DNA of 64,000 bases, from contig JANYHK010000022.1 of the NCBI GenBank assembly GCA_025359105.1, positions 39,483 through 103,482 of the forward strand. Reading direction: 5' to 3'. Positions 51,694 through 60,049 of this stretch are shown piece after piece. The notes beneath the pieces are model-generated. The model worked only from the letters and a program-made list of their open reading frames with translations. It did no database searches and was not told where the DNA came from. Each line of letters opens with the position of its first letter. The first letter of the stretch is position 1. This DNA comes from Myxococcales bacterium. Its GTDB lineage: Bacteria; Myxococcota_A; Polyangia; Polyangiales; Polyangiaceae. Both the position numbers and the translations under genes were made by a program.

Positions 51694-51699
51694 TATCGT
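51694..51699 (+). promoter_or_regulatory. Candidate leaderless -10 (TATCGT)
   Basis: TATCGT ends 6 nt before the ATG at 51706. Confidence 0.45.
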
Positions 51700-51705
51700 G
51701 CGGCC

Positions 51706-52338
51706 ATGTACTCGCTCTACTACTCGCCCGGCACCGCCTCGATGGCGGTTCACCAGACGCTCCTCGAGCTCGGCGCCCCGCACGAGCTCCGCCTGGTCGA
51801 CATCGACCGAGGAGCCAACAAGTCCGCCGAGTACCTGAAGCTCAACCCGTGCGGCGTCGTGCCCACGTTGCTCTTCGACGGCGTCCCCTACTACGAGTGC
51901 GCTGCGCTCCTCATGCTCCTGAGCGAGCGCCACCCCGAGGCGGGCCTCGCGCCGCTGCCGGGAGCGCCCACGCGCGCGCTGTACCTCCAGTGGATGCTGC
52001 ACTTCGCCAACACGGTGCAGCCCGCGTACCGCGCGTGGTTCTACCCGCACGAGCACGGCCCCGCCGATCGCGAGGCCGACGTGAAGGACTGCGCGCGCAT
52101 CCGCATCGAGGCCGCGTGGGGCCGCGTCGACGTCCACCTCGCGGCGCACGGCCCGTTCGTCCTCGGCGAGCGCCTCAGCGTCGTCGATCTCTTCGCGACG
52201 ATGCTGATGCGCTGGTCGCGCAAGATGCCGACGCCGGCAACCGAGTGGCCCGCGGTCGCCAAGCTCGCCGCACTCGTCAAGGCGCGCCCCTCGTGGAAAC
52301 GGCTCTACGAAGTCGAGGGCCTGACCGAATGGGCGTGA
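51706..52338 (+). CDS. Glutathione S-transferase-like protein
   Basis: A 210-residue GST-fold protein: MYSLYYSPGTASMAVHQTLLELGAPHELRLVD with a Ser-Pro active-site turn, GVVPTLLFDGVPYYECAALLMLLSE with the cis-Pro and glutathione-binding EC, and a C-terminal helical domain with FVLGERLSVVDLFATMLMRW. It probably acts on small electrophiles with glutathione. The ATG is preceded by the hexamer TATCGT and no Shine-Dalgarno sequence. It is divergent from the D-aminoacylase-like gene; both promoters lie in a 111-bp gap. A second GST is encoded at 39176. Confidence 0.88.
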   Translation: MYSLYYSPGTASMAVHQTLLELGAPHELRLVDIDRGANKSAEYLKLNPCGVVPTLLFDGVPYYECAALLMLLSERHPEAGLAPLPGAPTRALYLQWMLHFANTVQPAYRAWFYPHEHGPADREADVKDCARIRIEAAWGRVDVHLAAHGPFVLGERLSVVDLFATMLMRWSRKMPTPATEWPAVAKLAALVKARPSWKRLYEVEGLTEWA

Positions 52339-52361
52339 CCACTGGCCTCGACACGTGCGGC

Positions 52362-52817
52362 TCACCTCGGGCGGAGCGCGAGCAGCCTCTCGAGGTCGGC
52401 CAGGTCTCGAGGGCGCCCGGCGGCGCGCTTGTTCGCGATCAGATCGTCCAGAGAGATGATGCGCACCTCGACGTCGTCCCAACGGGCGAGAATCGCGTTG
52501 CGAAGCAGCGACCCTGCGTCCACCCCGTCGACGCCTCGTAGAATGTCGACGCGAAGCGGCGCCTCGCCGAAGTACGCCACCTCGTCCTCGCCGAGTCCGC
52601 CCACCGCCTCCACGACGTGGGCGGGTGCACCGAAATTTGCGAGTGCGCGGGCCGCTCGCGCGCGGTTCTCCACGCTGCCCTCGATGAACAGGTCCAGGTC
52701 CTTCGTGGCGCGGGGCTCCGCGTGGTACGCGAAGGCGTAGCCCCCGATGATCGCGTGCTCAACCCTTTCGCGGGCGAACTCCGCCAACAGATCTCTGAAG
52801 TCGGGCGGGAGCTTCAT
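52362..52817 (-). CDS. Nucleotidyltransferase-fold protein (AbiEii/DUF6036-like)
   Basis: A 151-residue member of the polymerase-beta-like nucleotidyltransferase superfamily: HAIIGGYAFAYHAEPRATKDLDLFIEG carries the GG and the DxD metal site, followed by APLRVDILRGVDGV and LDDLIANKRAAGRPRDLADLERLL. Such proteins act as toxins or regulators in AbiE/MNT-type systems, modifying tRNAs or proteins. It overlaps the small gene just upstream by 59 nt in another frame, so the two are co-expressed. GAAGGA lies 9 nt before the ATG. The target is unknown. Confidence 0.82.
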   Translation of the reverse strand: MKLPPDFRDLLAEFARERVEHAIIGGYAFAYHAEPRATKDLDLFIEGSVENRARAARALANFGAPAHVVEAVGGLGEDEVAYFGEAPLRVDILRGVDGVDAGSLLRNAILARWDDVEVRIISLDDLIANKRAAGRPRDLADLERLLALRPR

Positions 52818-53025
52818 AGGATGGATCCTTCAGGCTCATTTGCTCGTTCCACATGTCGAACACGTACCCTAGGCGGTCATCGGCGCTCACGGCCCGCCAG
52901 AATTCGACGTTCGCCGCGTCCATCTCTGCGCCAACCCGGGCAACGCCGCCAACCCACCGTTCACGACGGGCCCTAGCGCGCGCCTCTCGCTCGGCGGCCT
53001 CCGGAGCGTCGACCTCGATCGCCAT
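52759..53025 (-). CDS. Small partner protein overlapping the nucleotidyltransferase gene
   Basis: An 88-residue basic helical protein (MAIEVDAPEAAEREARARARRE, then AANVEFWRAVSADDRLGYVFDMWNEQMSL and a basic tail). It overlaps the start of the nucleotidyltransferase gene by 59 nt. A small protein directly ahead of a nucleotidyltransferase fits an antitoxin-like role, but no family is recognised. TACAAT ends 6 nt before the ATG at 53025, and there is no Shine-Dalgarno sequence. Confidence 0.65.
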   Translation of the reverse strand: MAIEVDAPEAAEREARARARRERWVGGVARVGAEMDAANVEFWRAVSADDRLGYVFDMWNEQMSLKDPSYEAPARLQRSVGGVRPRKG

Positions 53026-53031
53026 CGCGTC

Positions 53032-53037
53032 ATTGTA
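53032..53037 (-). promoter_or_regulatory. Candidate leaderless -10 (TACAAT)
   Basis: On the - strand TACAAT ends 6 nt before the ATG at 53025; it is the closest match in the window to the sigma-70 consensus. Confidence 0.5.
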
Positions 53038-53127
53038 CCACGCCCGGCGGCACCCATCGCCGCGCCGCCGCGAAGATGATGGCGCGCCTTGAAGAAGCGA
53101 GCTGCGGCCAATATGCTCGCGCCCATC

Positions 53128-53634
53128 ATGACGATGGACTTCCTGCTCGGGAACTACACGACGGTCAGCGCTCGGCTCGGTCTGAAGCTCGAAGACGGCC
53201 GCGTCCATGGCGTCCTCGAGGGTATTCCGCTGCAGATGTGGTTCGGGCCTCACGCGACGCACGTGGGTGCGCTCCTGCCGACCCCGGCGCCGGTCGACCT
53301 GAGCGTCGTGACCAAGACCCTCATCGAAAAGCTCGGCGAGCTCTTCGGCGGTCACGCCGCAGGCATCGGTGACCCGGTGTTCGACAAGACCTTCTCCGTG
53401 AAGGCCTCGGACGTCGCGCGCGTGTCGTCGCTGCTCGACCCCGACGCAAGGCAGGCGATGCTCGACGTCGCGAAGGAGGGACTCCACCCGGCGCTCGACC
53501 CGCACTCCATCCACCTTCGTCGCTTCAGCCAGGGCGGCATCTTCGACAGCGAGCAGCTGATCGAACGCGACTTCCACGAGGCCGTGCGCCTCGCGAAGGT
53601 CGTCGGCGGCTCGTTCCGCCGCGGCTACCGGTAA
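53128..53634 (+). CDS. Hypothetical protein (168 aa)
   Basis: A 168-residue soluble protein of unknown function with mixed alpha/beta pattern: FLLGNYTTVSARLGLKLEDGRVHGVLEG, IPLQMWFGPHATHVGALL, SLLDPDARQAMLDVAKEGLHP and a basic C-terminus (VVGGSFRRGYR). No signal peptide or membrane segment. Start choice is ambiguous: TTG 53089, ATG 53113 and ATG 53128 are in frame; ATG 53128 is preferred because TATGCT lies 10 nt upstream. It is followed 7 bp later by the permease gene and may be co-transcribed with it. Confidence 0.6.
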   Translation: MTMDFLLGNYTTVSARLGLKLEDGRVHGVLEGIPLQMWFGPHATHVGALLPTPAPVDLSVVTKTLIEKLGELFGGHAAGIGDPVFDKTFSVKASDVARVSSLLDPDARQAMLDVAKEGLHPALDPHSIHLRRFSQGGIFDSEQLIERDFHEAVRLAKVVGGSFRRGYR

Positions 53635-53641
53635 GCCCGGC

Positions 53642-55288
53642 GTGAGCGCGAAGGACCACACCGGAGGACGCCTCCAGCGCTCCGTCGGCTTCTACGGCCT
53701 GATGTTCGTCTCGCTGGGCTCGATCATCGGCTCGGGCTGGCTCCTCGGCGCGCTCAGCGCCGCGAAGGAGGCGGGCCCCGCGTCGATCCTGTCGTGGCTC
53801 ATCGCCGCGTGCATGCTCTCGCTCCTCGCGCTCACCTACGCGGAGCTCGGCGTGACCTACCCGGTGGCCGGCGGCTCGGGGCGCTTCCCCTACTACTCGC
53901 ACGGCCCCATCGCCGGCTTCGTCGCCGGGTGGGCGTCCTGGCTCCAGGCGGTGTTCATCGCGCCGATCGAGGTGCTGGCCGCCATCACCTACGTGAACAG
54001 CGTGGGGTGGGTGGCCGAGCACTACCCCTTGATCCACGCCACGGGCGACAGCGCCGGGATGCTCAACGGCACGGGCCTGGTCGTCGCGGTCCTGCTCATG
54101 GTGCTGTTCACCGCGATCAACTTGCTCGGCGCGAAGTTTCTCTCCGACAGCAACGCGATCGTCAACGTCTGGAAGCTGGCGGTTCCCGCCCTGGCCGTCC
54201 TGGTCGTCGCGTGGGTGCACTTCGAGCCCGCGAACTTCCACGCGGGCGGCGGCTTCATGCCGTCCGGCTTCCACGGCGTGTTCGCCGCGCTGACGGGCGG
54301 TGTCGTGTTCTCGATGCAGGGCTTCGAGCAGGCCGTGCAGCTCGCCGGAGAGGCCAAGAACCCGCGCCGCGATCTGTCGCGCGCGATCCTCACGGCGATG
54401 GCGATCGGCGCCGTCCTCTACACCTCGTTGCAGCTCGTGCTGATCGGCGCGTTCGATCCCAAGAACATCGAGACGAGCTGGGCCAAGCCGCTCGGCACCG
54501 ATCCCTCACAGTACGGCGCGTGGTACTCGCTGGCGCTGGCGCTCGGCCTGGGCTGGCTCGCCAAGGTGCTGCTCATCGACGCGGTGGTCTCCCCCGCGGG
54601 CACCGGCGTCGTCTACGTCGGGACGACCGCGCGCATCTCGTACGCGCTCGGCGAGGAGCGTGAGATGCCCAGCATCCTCGCGACGACGAACAAGCGGGGC
54701 GTGCCGGTCACGTCCATCCTCGTCGGCGCGCTGGTCGGCACCCTCGCGCTCGGGCCGTTCAAGAGCTGGGCGGCGCTGGTCAGCGTGGTCACCGGCGCGA
54801 CCGCGATCATGTACGCGATGGCGCCCATCTCGCTGGCGGCGCTGCACCAGGTCGATCCCGATCGGCCGCGCCCGTACCGCGCGCCGATGCCGCAGATCAC
54901 GCTACGGGCGGCGTTCTGCTCGGCGAACCTCATCTTGTACTGGGGCGGGTTCGAGAACACCTGGAAGCTCGTGTGCGCGATGGCGCTGGGGCTCGCCCTC
55001 TTCGCCGTCGGCGCGACGCGCATGCGCACGGGCGCAGGGCGCACCTGGCGCAACGCGGCGTGGCTGGCGCCGTGGTTCGGTGGCCACGTGATCCTCGGCG
55101 CACTCGGACGGTACGGCGGCGGCTACGAGGTGCTGCCGTCGTGGGTGGACGTCGCGGTGGTGATCGGGTTCTCGCTCGCGATCTTCCACCTCGGCGTGAA
55201 GCTCGCGCTGACCAAGACGAGCTGCGCGGCGGAGGTCAAGAAGGACGCGCTGCAGATCGAATACGAGGGGGAAAGCGCGGCGACTTGA
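53642..55288 (+). CDS. APC-family amino-acid permease (long form)
   Basis: A 548-residue inner-membrane transporter with twelve or more hydrophobic segments. The first helix has SLGSIIGSGWLLGALSAAKEAGPASILSW, followed by YPVAGGSGRFPYYSHGPIAGFVAGWASWLQ and helix 6 GGVVFSMQGFEQAVQLAGEAKNPRRDL. The length and the GSGWL signature are closer to the cationic or Glu/GABA-type subgroup than to the permease at 26993. Substrate unknown. The GTG start lies 7 bp after the small gene, in the same direction. No Shine-Dalgarno sequence is clear. Confidence 0.9.
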   Translation: MSAKDHTGGRLQRSVGFYGLMFVSLGSIIGSGWLLGALSAAKEAGPASILSWLIAACMLSLLALTYAELGVTYPVAGGSGRFPYYSHGPIAGFVAGWASWLQAVFIAPIEVLAAITYVNSVGWVAEHYPLIHATGDSAGMLNGTGLVVAVLLMVLFTAINLLGAKFLSDSNAIVNVWKLAVPALAVLVVAWVHFEPANFHAGGGFMPSGFHGVFAALTGGVVFSMQGFEQAVQLAGEAKNPRRDLSRAILTAMAIGAVLYTSLQLVLIGAFDPKNIETSWAKPLGTDPSQYGAWYSLALALGLGWLAKVLLIDAVVSPAGTGVVYVGTTARISYALGEEREMPSILATTNKRGVPVTSILVGALVGTLALGPFKSWAALVSVVTGATAIMYAMAPISLAALHQVDPDRPRPYRAPMPQITLRAAFCSANLILYWGGFENTWKLVCAMALGLALFAVGATRMRTGAGRTWRNAAWLAPWFGGHVILGALGRYGGGYEVLPSWVDVAVVIGFSLAIFHLGVKLALTKTSCAAEVKKDALQIEYEGESAAT

Positions 55289-55318
55289 TGAACGGGAAGG
55301 GTCCAGTCACTATGTAGT

Positions 55319-56275
55319 GTGCTGTCCCGGCTCGTGCTCGGCTTCTCGCTCGTCGTGTCGGGCGCAGGTGGTTGCAGCCTCCTCGTCGACACGAGCGGCC
55401 TCACGGGCAGCGAAGGGCCGAAGGACGGCGCGCTCCCCGACGGCGGGGACGGCGGCGAGATGGCCGCCGACGCGACCCTCGGTGGGGACGGTGGGGGCCT
55501 GTTGGACGGGCCGGACGGGAGCTCGTCCGACGGTCCGCCGACCCCGCCGGACACCGGGCCGAGCCAGCGACCTTACGCGGCGGCCGTCCTCTCGGATCGC
55601 CCTGTCCTGTACCTGCCGCTCGGCGAGCCGGCGGGCTCGACGAGCGTCGCCGACGTCACGGGAAACGCCCATCCCAAACTCATAGGCAGACCCACCTTCG
55701 GGCGGCCAGGGGCGATCGCGGGGGACCCCGACACCGCCGCCGCGTTCGATCAGAGCGGCATCGACTGTGGATCGGTCCTGGACTTCTCGGGGCGGCAACC
55801 GTTCACCCTCGAGCTGTGGGCCCGCGTTCCGAGCGACGTCGCCGTGGGCGAGCCCCGGTTCCTGCTGCGAAAGGGCGACGTCTTGAGCGACGGCGGCCAG
55901 CCGCTCGACGCGTACGGCCTCTACTTCTCCCTCAACGCTCCCGGGATCGTGGACTCCGTGTTCTCGCGTCGCGCGGGCGGGCTCCCGACCGTGGCCTTTC
56001 CGCCCATCAGCGTGGACGCGTCCTTTCACCACATCGTCGGCGTCTTCAACGGCACCCAACTCCTCCTCTATCGGGACACGTTCCAAGTGGGATTCTACGG
56101 CGACACCGACCTCGCCGGCTCGATCGCCGGCTCGTTCTACGTCGCGCTGCGCGATCCCACGAACGGCTTCGCGCGAACGGAGATCGACGAGGTCGCCGTC
56201 TACGATTCGGCGCTCCCGCAGTCGCGGATCCAAGCTCATCACGACATCGGCGTCGGGAACCTCCCGGACAAGTGA
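55319..56275 (+). CDS. LamG-domain lipoprotein
   Basis: A 318-residue lipoprotein: signal MLSRLVLGFSLVVSGAGGC with lipobox AGGC, an Asp/Gly linker (~25-85), then a concanavalin/LamG-like domain (~95-310). Motifs AAVLSDRPVLYLPLGEPAGSTSVADVTG, QPFTLELWARV, FHHIVGVFNGTQLLLYRDT and TEIDEVAVYDSALPQSRIQAHH are typical of LamG jelly-roll proteins that bind carbohydrate or matrix. The start is a GTG at 55319; an in-frame GTG at 55334 is possible. Its stop overlaps the next lipoprotein start (GTGA), so both are co-translated. TATGTA lies close upstream but with poor spacing. Confidence 0.82.
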   Translation: MLSRLVLGFSLVVSGAGGCSLLVDTSGLTGSEGPKDGALPDGGDGGEMAADATLGGDGGGLLDGPDGSSSDGPPTPPDTGPSQRPYAAAVLSDRPVLYLPLGEPAGSTSVADVTGNAHPKLIGRPTFGRPGAIAGDPDTAAAFDQSGIDCGSVLDFSGRQPFTLELWARVPSDVAVGEPRFLLRKGDVLSDGGQPLDAYGLYFSLNAPGIVDSVFSRRAGGLPTVAFPPISVDASFHHIVGVFNGTQLLLYRDTFQVGFYGDTDLAGSIAGSFYVALRDPTNGFARTEIDEVAVYDSALPQSRIQAHHDIGVGNLPDK

Positions 56276-57297
56276 CGACGGCGCGAGCACTTCTCGGGTT
56301 CTGCGTCGCGAGCCTGACGGCGTGCGAGCTGCTCACGAACACGGACGGGCTCACGGGCGGAGGGCCCGGGGCGGACATGGGCGACGCCGGGAGAGACGCG
56401 AACGCCCTTGGCGACGCGAACGGCGCGCGTGACGCGACGGGCTCCGGAGACGCGGCGGGGTTCGACGGCGGTGACAGCGGCGGTGATGGCGGTGGGGCCG
56501 CGTGCACCGGCGACGCCGGGTGCCCTGGCGGCCCATGCTACGCGGGCCGATGCCTTCCGAAGCCCACGCGCGTCGGGGGCTCGGGCGCCGCCATCTTCGC
56601 GCTCGCCGTCGTCCAAGATCGCGACCTCTACTACGCGGACCTCAACGAGGTGCTCCACCAGCCGCTCGACGGCGGGGCGCTCGAGAAGATCGACTCCAAC
56701 GGTGCCCGCGGGAACATGGCGACCGACGGCGCCGACCTGTACTTCCCGTTCTCGGGCGACATCTTCCGCACGCCGCTCGACGGGGGGGCAACGGCGCTCC
56801 TCTACCGGCAATACGACTCGCCGATCACCGCCGTGACGCTGGCGGGCGGGCGGCTCTATTTCACGGCGCCCGATCCGGGAAACCCGGGACCGACCTCTCT
56901 GTTCTCGATCCCCACCGCCTTCGCGAGCGACGGCGGCTTTGCCGTCGCTCAGGAGCACGTGGTCGCAGCGTTCGTCTCCGCCGAGAGCATGCACGCCGCG
57001 CAGAGCACGCTGTACGTCGCGGATCGCGGCGCCAACGTGGTGTCGCGTGTCCGCGCGGGCGGGAGCACGCCCACGCCGATTTTCAAGGACGTCCCGCAAG
57101 TGAACGCCGTCTTCGCCGATCCCCCCTTGGTGTGGCTCGCGTCACCGACGACGAACATGGTCTACCGAACGCTCGCCGACGGGACGGGCCCGCTGGAGCC
57201 GATAGCCGTCGGGCAGAGCGGCCTTTCGCAGATCGTGGTCACGTCGACGACCGTGTACTGGTCGGCCGGCCCCGACGTCTTCAGCCTGCCGCGCTGA
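56272..57297 (+). CDS. Lipoprotein with beta-propeller-like repeats
   Basis: A 341-residue lipoprotein: signal MTTARALLGFCVASLTAC with lipobox LTAC, an Asp/Gly linker and a CTGDAGCPGGPCYAGRC motif, then ~240 residues of repeats of the form VVQDRDLYYADLNEVLHQPLDGG, DGADLYFPFSGDIFRTPLDGG, GGRLYFTAPDPGNP, TLYVADRGANVVSRV and VYWSAGPDVFSLP. This pattern is seen in NHL/SMP-like or DUF5050 beta-propellers. It follows the LamG gene with a 4-nt overlap and is probably made with it; both belong to the Asp-linker lipoprotein group of this window. Function unknown. Confidence 0.8.
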   Translation: MTTARALLGFCVASLTACELLTNTDGLTGGGPGADMGDAGRDANALGDANGARDATGSGDAAGFDGGDSGGDGGGAACTGDAGCPGGPCYAGRCLPKPTRVGGSGAAIFALAVVQDRDLYYADLNEVLHQPLDGGALEKIDSNGARGNMATDGADLYFPFSGDIFRTPLDGGATALLYRQYDSPITAVTLAGGRLYFTAPDPGNPGPTSLFSIPTAFASDGGFAVAQEHVVAAFVSAESMHAAQSTLYVADRGANVVSRVRAGGSTPTPIFKDVPQVNAVFADPPLVWLASPTTNMVYRTLADGTGPLEPIAVGQSGLSQIVVTSTTVYWSAGPDVFSLPR

Positions 57298-57335
57298 GCA
57301 CGCGCGTTCTCCGCGGCGGAGCGACGCGCCGGCGC

Positions 57336-58802
57336 CTACGGGAGACCGACGACCGCCATGGGGGCGGCGGCGTTGTTGGGCGACCCGCTGCCCACCTGAC
57401 CGTAGACGTTCATTCCCCAGCACAGAACGCGCCCGTCCTTGGTGAGGGCGCACGAGTGACCCTGGCCGGAGACGAGCTGGGCGACGCCCCCCAGCAAACC
57501 GCCCGCGTCGGCCGCTGCGGCGACCGCCACCGGCGTCCAGTTCTCGAAGCCGTTGAAGTTGGGCCCACCGAAGACGCCGGAGCCGCACTCCCCCTCGTTG
57601 TTCCACCCGGCGCATTGGACGCCGCCGCTCGTGAGGAGCGCGCAGGCGGTCTCGCCGCCCGGCGCCATCGCCGCGATCGCAGGCGCCGCAGCTCCTCCCC
57701 ACGGCGTGCTCAGCTTCGGTGACGCGTTGTCGCCGACGCCGAGCTCGCCGTTGCCGTTGAAGCCCCAGCACCTGGCCGTCGCCTGCTGCTGCGCGCAGGT
57801 GAGGTAGCCGCCTGCGTAGAGGGCGCTCGCGAGCGCGACCCCCGGCACCGCGTTGGCCGACGCGTTGTCGGGGCCCGCCGCGCCGAGCTCACTGTGCGCG
57901 TTGCCGCCCCAGCACATGACCGTCCCGCCTGCCACGCAGGTGTGGTCGCCCCCCATCGCGAGCATCGTCGCGCCGTTGACCCCGCTCACCGTCACGGGCT
58001 GGTTGTTGCACTTCGAGGTCGTGCCTCCGTTGGTGCAGTCGTAGTCGCCGCTCGTGCCGAGGGCATGCCCGAGACCGAGGTGCTGGTTGTCGCCCCAGCA
58101 CCAGACGTGGTTGCTTCCGTCTATGCCGCAGGTTCGGTGGCCGCCCGCCCGCACGACGAGGAAGCCGGACAGCGACAGGACGCGGTTGGGGGTGAGCTGC
58201 TCGCCGGCGATCGCCTGCCCGGTCTCCCCGTAGGCTTGCGAGCCCCAACAGAAGACGGTCTTGTCGGCCTTCTGGGCGCACGTATGCTCGGCGCCCGCGG
58301 TGACGTCCACGACGTGGTCGAACGGGTTGCCGTCGATGTCCTTGCCGACGAGGGTCGCCGTCGGCCGGTTCACCCTCTGCACGTCGCCGTTGCCGAGCTG
58401 ACCGTGGTTGTTCTGCCCCCAGCAATACAGCCGACCGTCCTTGAGCACGGCGCACGTGTGGTAGGCGTCGGGCCCGGTCGCGAGCTTCACGACGGTGTTC
58501 CCGCAGACTCCGTCGATGCATGCCACGGTATTGCCGCAGGCGTGGCCGCAGGCGCCGCAGTTGCGCGGGTCGGTCCGGAGGTCCCCGCAAGACGAATCCG
58601 CCGAGGTGTCGGGGGAGGCGTCCGCCGCCCCGTCCGTCCCTGCGCCGTCGGCGGCCGTGTCGCCGTCGGCGGCGCCACCGTCGCTCGAGGCGTCGCCCCC
58701 CGGCTGCGCGGACAGGCCAGCGAGCGACGCGCAGGCGACCGAGGCCGCCGGGACCGAGACAAGCCACGCCAGCGCCAGTCCGCGACAGATCGTGAGCCGC
58801 AT
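57336..58802 (-). CDS. RCC1-repeat lipoprotein
   Basis: A 488-residue lipoprotein: signal MRLTICRGLALAWLVSVPAASVAC with lipobox SVAC, an Asp/Ala/Gly linker, a Cys motif (CGDLRTDPRNCGACGHACG) and then a seven-bladed RCC1-type beta propeller. Repeats read HTCAVLKDGRLYCWGQNNHGQLGNGD, HTCAQKADKTVFCWGSQAYGETG, HTCVAGGTVMCWGGNAHSELG and HSCALTKDGRVLCWGMNVYGQVG. The WG and GQLG signatures and a Cys pair per blade suggest disulfide-locked blades on the cell surface. No enzymatic role is implied. TAGGCT ends 7 nt before the ATG at 58802. Confidence 0.88.
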   Translation of the reverse strand: MRLTICRGLALAWLVSVPAASVACASLAGLSAQPGGDASSDGGAADGDTAADGAGTDGAADASPDTSADSSCGDLRTDPRNCGACGHACGNTVACIDGVCGNTVVKLATGPDAYHTCAVLKDGRLYCWGQNNHGQLGNGDVQRVNRPTATLVGKDIDGNPFDHVVDVTAGAEHTCAQKADKTVFCWGSQAYGETGQAIAGEQLTPNRVLSLSGFLVVRAGGHRTCGIDGSNHVWCWGDNQHLGLGHALGTSGDYDCTNGGTTSKCNNQPVTVSGVNGATMLAMGGDHTCVAGGTVMCWGGNAHSELGAAGPDNASANAVPGVALASALYAGGYLTCAQQQATARCWGFNGNGELGVGDNASPKLSTPWGGAAAPAIAAMAPGGETACALLTSGGVQCAGWNNEGECGSGVFGGPNFNGFENWTPVAVAAAADAGGLLGGVAQLVSGQGHSCALTKDGRVLCWGMNVYGQVGSGSPNNAAAPMAVVGLP

Positions 58803-58809
58803 GACCTTC

Positions 58810-58815
58810 AGCCTA
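58810..58815 (-). promoter_or_regulatory. Candidate leaderless -10 (TAGGCT)
   Basis: On the - strand TAGGCT ends 7 nt before the ATG at 58802; an AAGGT stretch in the spacer is a weak ribosome binding alternative. Confidence 0.4.
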
Positions 58816-58946
58816 CCACGGCGCCTCGTTCCGCAAGCCGCGCGCCCTTCGCCGAAGTCGACGAAGCGCGCCCCAGGCGCGTCACTACCCGCAGTCGACG
58901 ATGTGCGTCTCGTCCTCTTCTGATCGCGACGCCCGAGCCTCCGCGC

Positions 58947-59273
58947 TCAGCGCACGAACATCATCGCGACCCCGAAGGCAATGGCGCAGCCCGCGGCGAT
59001 CTTGAAGCGCGTGTTGACGGCGCGGGCCGTCTCCGTGTCGCCGCCCTTCTCGATGATGTCGAACGACTGCTGGAGCGTCACGGCGTTGGCCCGGTAGAGG
59101 AAGTAGATGGCGCCGATGCCGCAGAAGAGACCCAGCGTTCCGGCGAGGTAATCCGTCACCGTCATTCGCTTCGTGCTGGCGGCGAGGACGAAGCACGCCA
59201 CGTACGACACGAACGCCCCCACGCCGAGCAAGAGGGCGAAGATGGGAAATGCGTGCGTGTCACGGGCGTCCAT
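58947..59273 (-). CDS. Small integral membrane protein (108 aa)
   Basis: A 108-residue protein with three predicted transmembrane helices: FPIFALLLGVGAFVSYVACFVLAA, YLAGTLGLFCGIGAIYFLYRA and FKIAAGCAIAFGVAMMFV, with a cytoplasmic loop containing FDIIEKGGDTETARAVNTR. No family is recognised. TATGCC, one base off the TANNNT rule, lies 6 nt before the ATG. It is separate from its neighbours: an RCC1 lipoprotein gene follows it and a toxin gene precedes it. Confidence 0.7.
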   Translation of the reverse strand: MDARDTHAFPIFALLLGVGAFVSYVACFVLAASTKRMTVTDYLAGTLGLFCGIGAIYFLYRANAVTLQQSFDIIEKGGDTETARAVNTRFKIAAGCAIAFGVAMMFVR

Positions 59274-59342
59274 GGCCGAGGCATACGCTGCGCGCTCGCG
59301 AACCTTCCCGGGGCCGCCCGCGAGGGCCGAAGGTGCCCCGTC

Positions 59343-59723
59343 TCAGATGGCGAACACGCGGAGCGCGGGGAAAAAGCCGCGCAGCGCCCCGAAATCAGCG
59401 ACATCGCTCGTGTAGACGATGCCGGTCCGTTGGACGGCGAAGGCGGCGACGATCGCGTCGATGGTCGTTGCCGAGCGCACCTTCGCGAGCGCAACCCCCG
59501 CCAGCTTCACGACCTCGTCCGATGCGGCCTCGACGAGCAGCCCTCGGAGCACCGCTTCACGCCGGTCGGTGCGTCCACGCCACCATTCAGCCACCGTCAC
59601 ATTGGGCGTAGCGACGACGAGGCCGCGATCCTTCGCGTGGGTGTAGACCTTCATCGCGCGGTCCTTGCGGCGCTCCAGCGCGATGAGGGCTCCGGTGTCG
59701 AAGGTGATCGCGGGACCACTCAC
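59343..59723 (-). CDS. vapC: PIN-domain toxin (VapC-like)
   Basis: A 126-residue PIN-domain ribonuclease. The metal-binding acidic residues are visible: the first Asp in FDTGALIALE, the Glu of VTVAEWWRG, the Asp of TTIDAIVAAFA and the Asp of TSDVADFGALRG. VapC toxins cleave tRNA or rRNA and are neutralised by a cognate antitoxin. The start is a GTG at 59723 overlapping the antitoxin stop (GTGA); the open frame extends to 59750 only within the antitoxin gene. The two genes form a TA operon on the - strand, next to an integrase remnant. Confidence 0.85.
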   Translation of the reverse strand: MSGPAITFDTGALIALERRKDRAMKVYTHAKDRGLVVATPNVTVAEWWRGRTDRREAVLRGLLVEAASDEVVKLAGVALAKVRSATTIDAIVAAFAVQRTGIVYTSDVADFGALRGFFPALRVFAI

Positions 59724-59977
59724 GCCGACTTCTTCGCAACGAGGCCCCACACGGCGTCGAGTTGGGCAGCCTCCGCGAGCGTGGGCTTGCCTCTTCCGCC
59801 GAAGGAGGCAATGAGGGCGTCTCGACCCTCCTCGTACGCGATGTATCGGATCGCATCACTCACGACCCGTGAGACGTTGCCGCCGTAGACACGCTTCGCT
59901 CTGCGCTTGAGGATCTTCGCCTCCTCCGTGGGGAGTGAGATCGAAAGGTGTGTCGTGCCACCGGCGCGCTTCTTCAT
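59720..59977 (-). CDS. Antitoxin (ribbon-helix-helix type) of the PIN toxin
   Basis: An 85-residue small regulator. The N-terminal MKKRAGGTTHLSISLPTEEAKILKRRAKRVYGGNVSRVVSDAIRYI has the strand-helix-helix pattern and conserved GNVSRVV turn of ribbon-helix-helix antitoxins. The C-terminus (AAQLDAVWGLVAKKSA) presumably contacts the toxin. The ATG at 59977 is preferred over an upstream in-frame start, whose extra residues lack any domain. A perfect palindrome GCACAATTGTGC lies 12 bp upstream and may be its operator. Its stop overlaps the toxin start. Confidence 0.8.
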   Translation of the reverse strand: MKKRAGGTTHLSISLPTEEAKILKRRAKRVYGGNVSRVVSDAIRYIAYEEGRDALIASFGGRGKPTLAEAAQLDAVWGLVAKKSA

Positions 59978-59989
59978 CCTCACATCGTG

Positions 59990-60001
59990 GCACAATTGTG
60001 C
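59990..60001. promoter_or_regulatory. Palindrome GCACAATTGTGC, candidate antitoxin operator
   Basis: A perfect 12-bp palindrome located 12 bp upstream of the antitoxin start. AT-rich in the middle and unlike the surrounding sequence; antitoxin/toxin complexes commonly bind such sites to repress their own operon. Confidence 0.5.
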
Positions 60002-60049
60002 TTCTATGTCATCGAGGTGACCGAAGCGGCTCGAGTCTCTCCTCACGCC

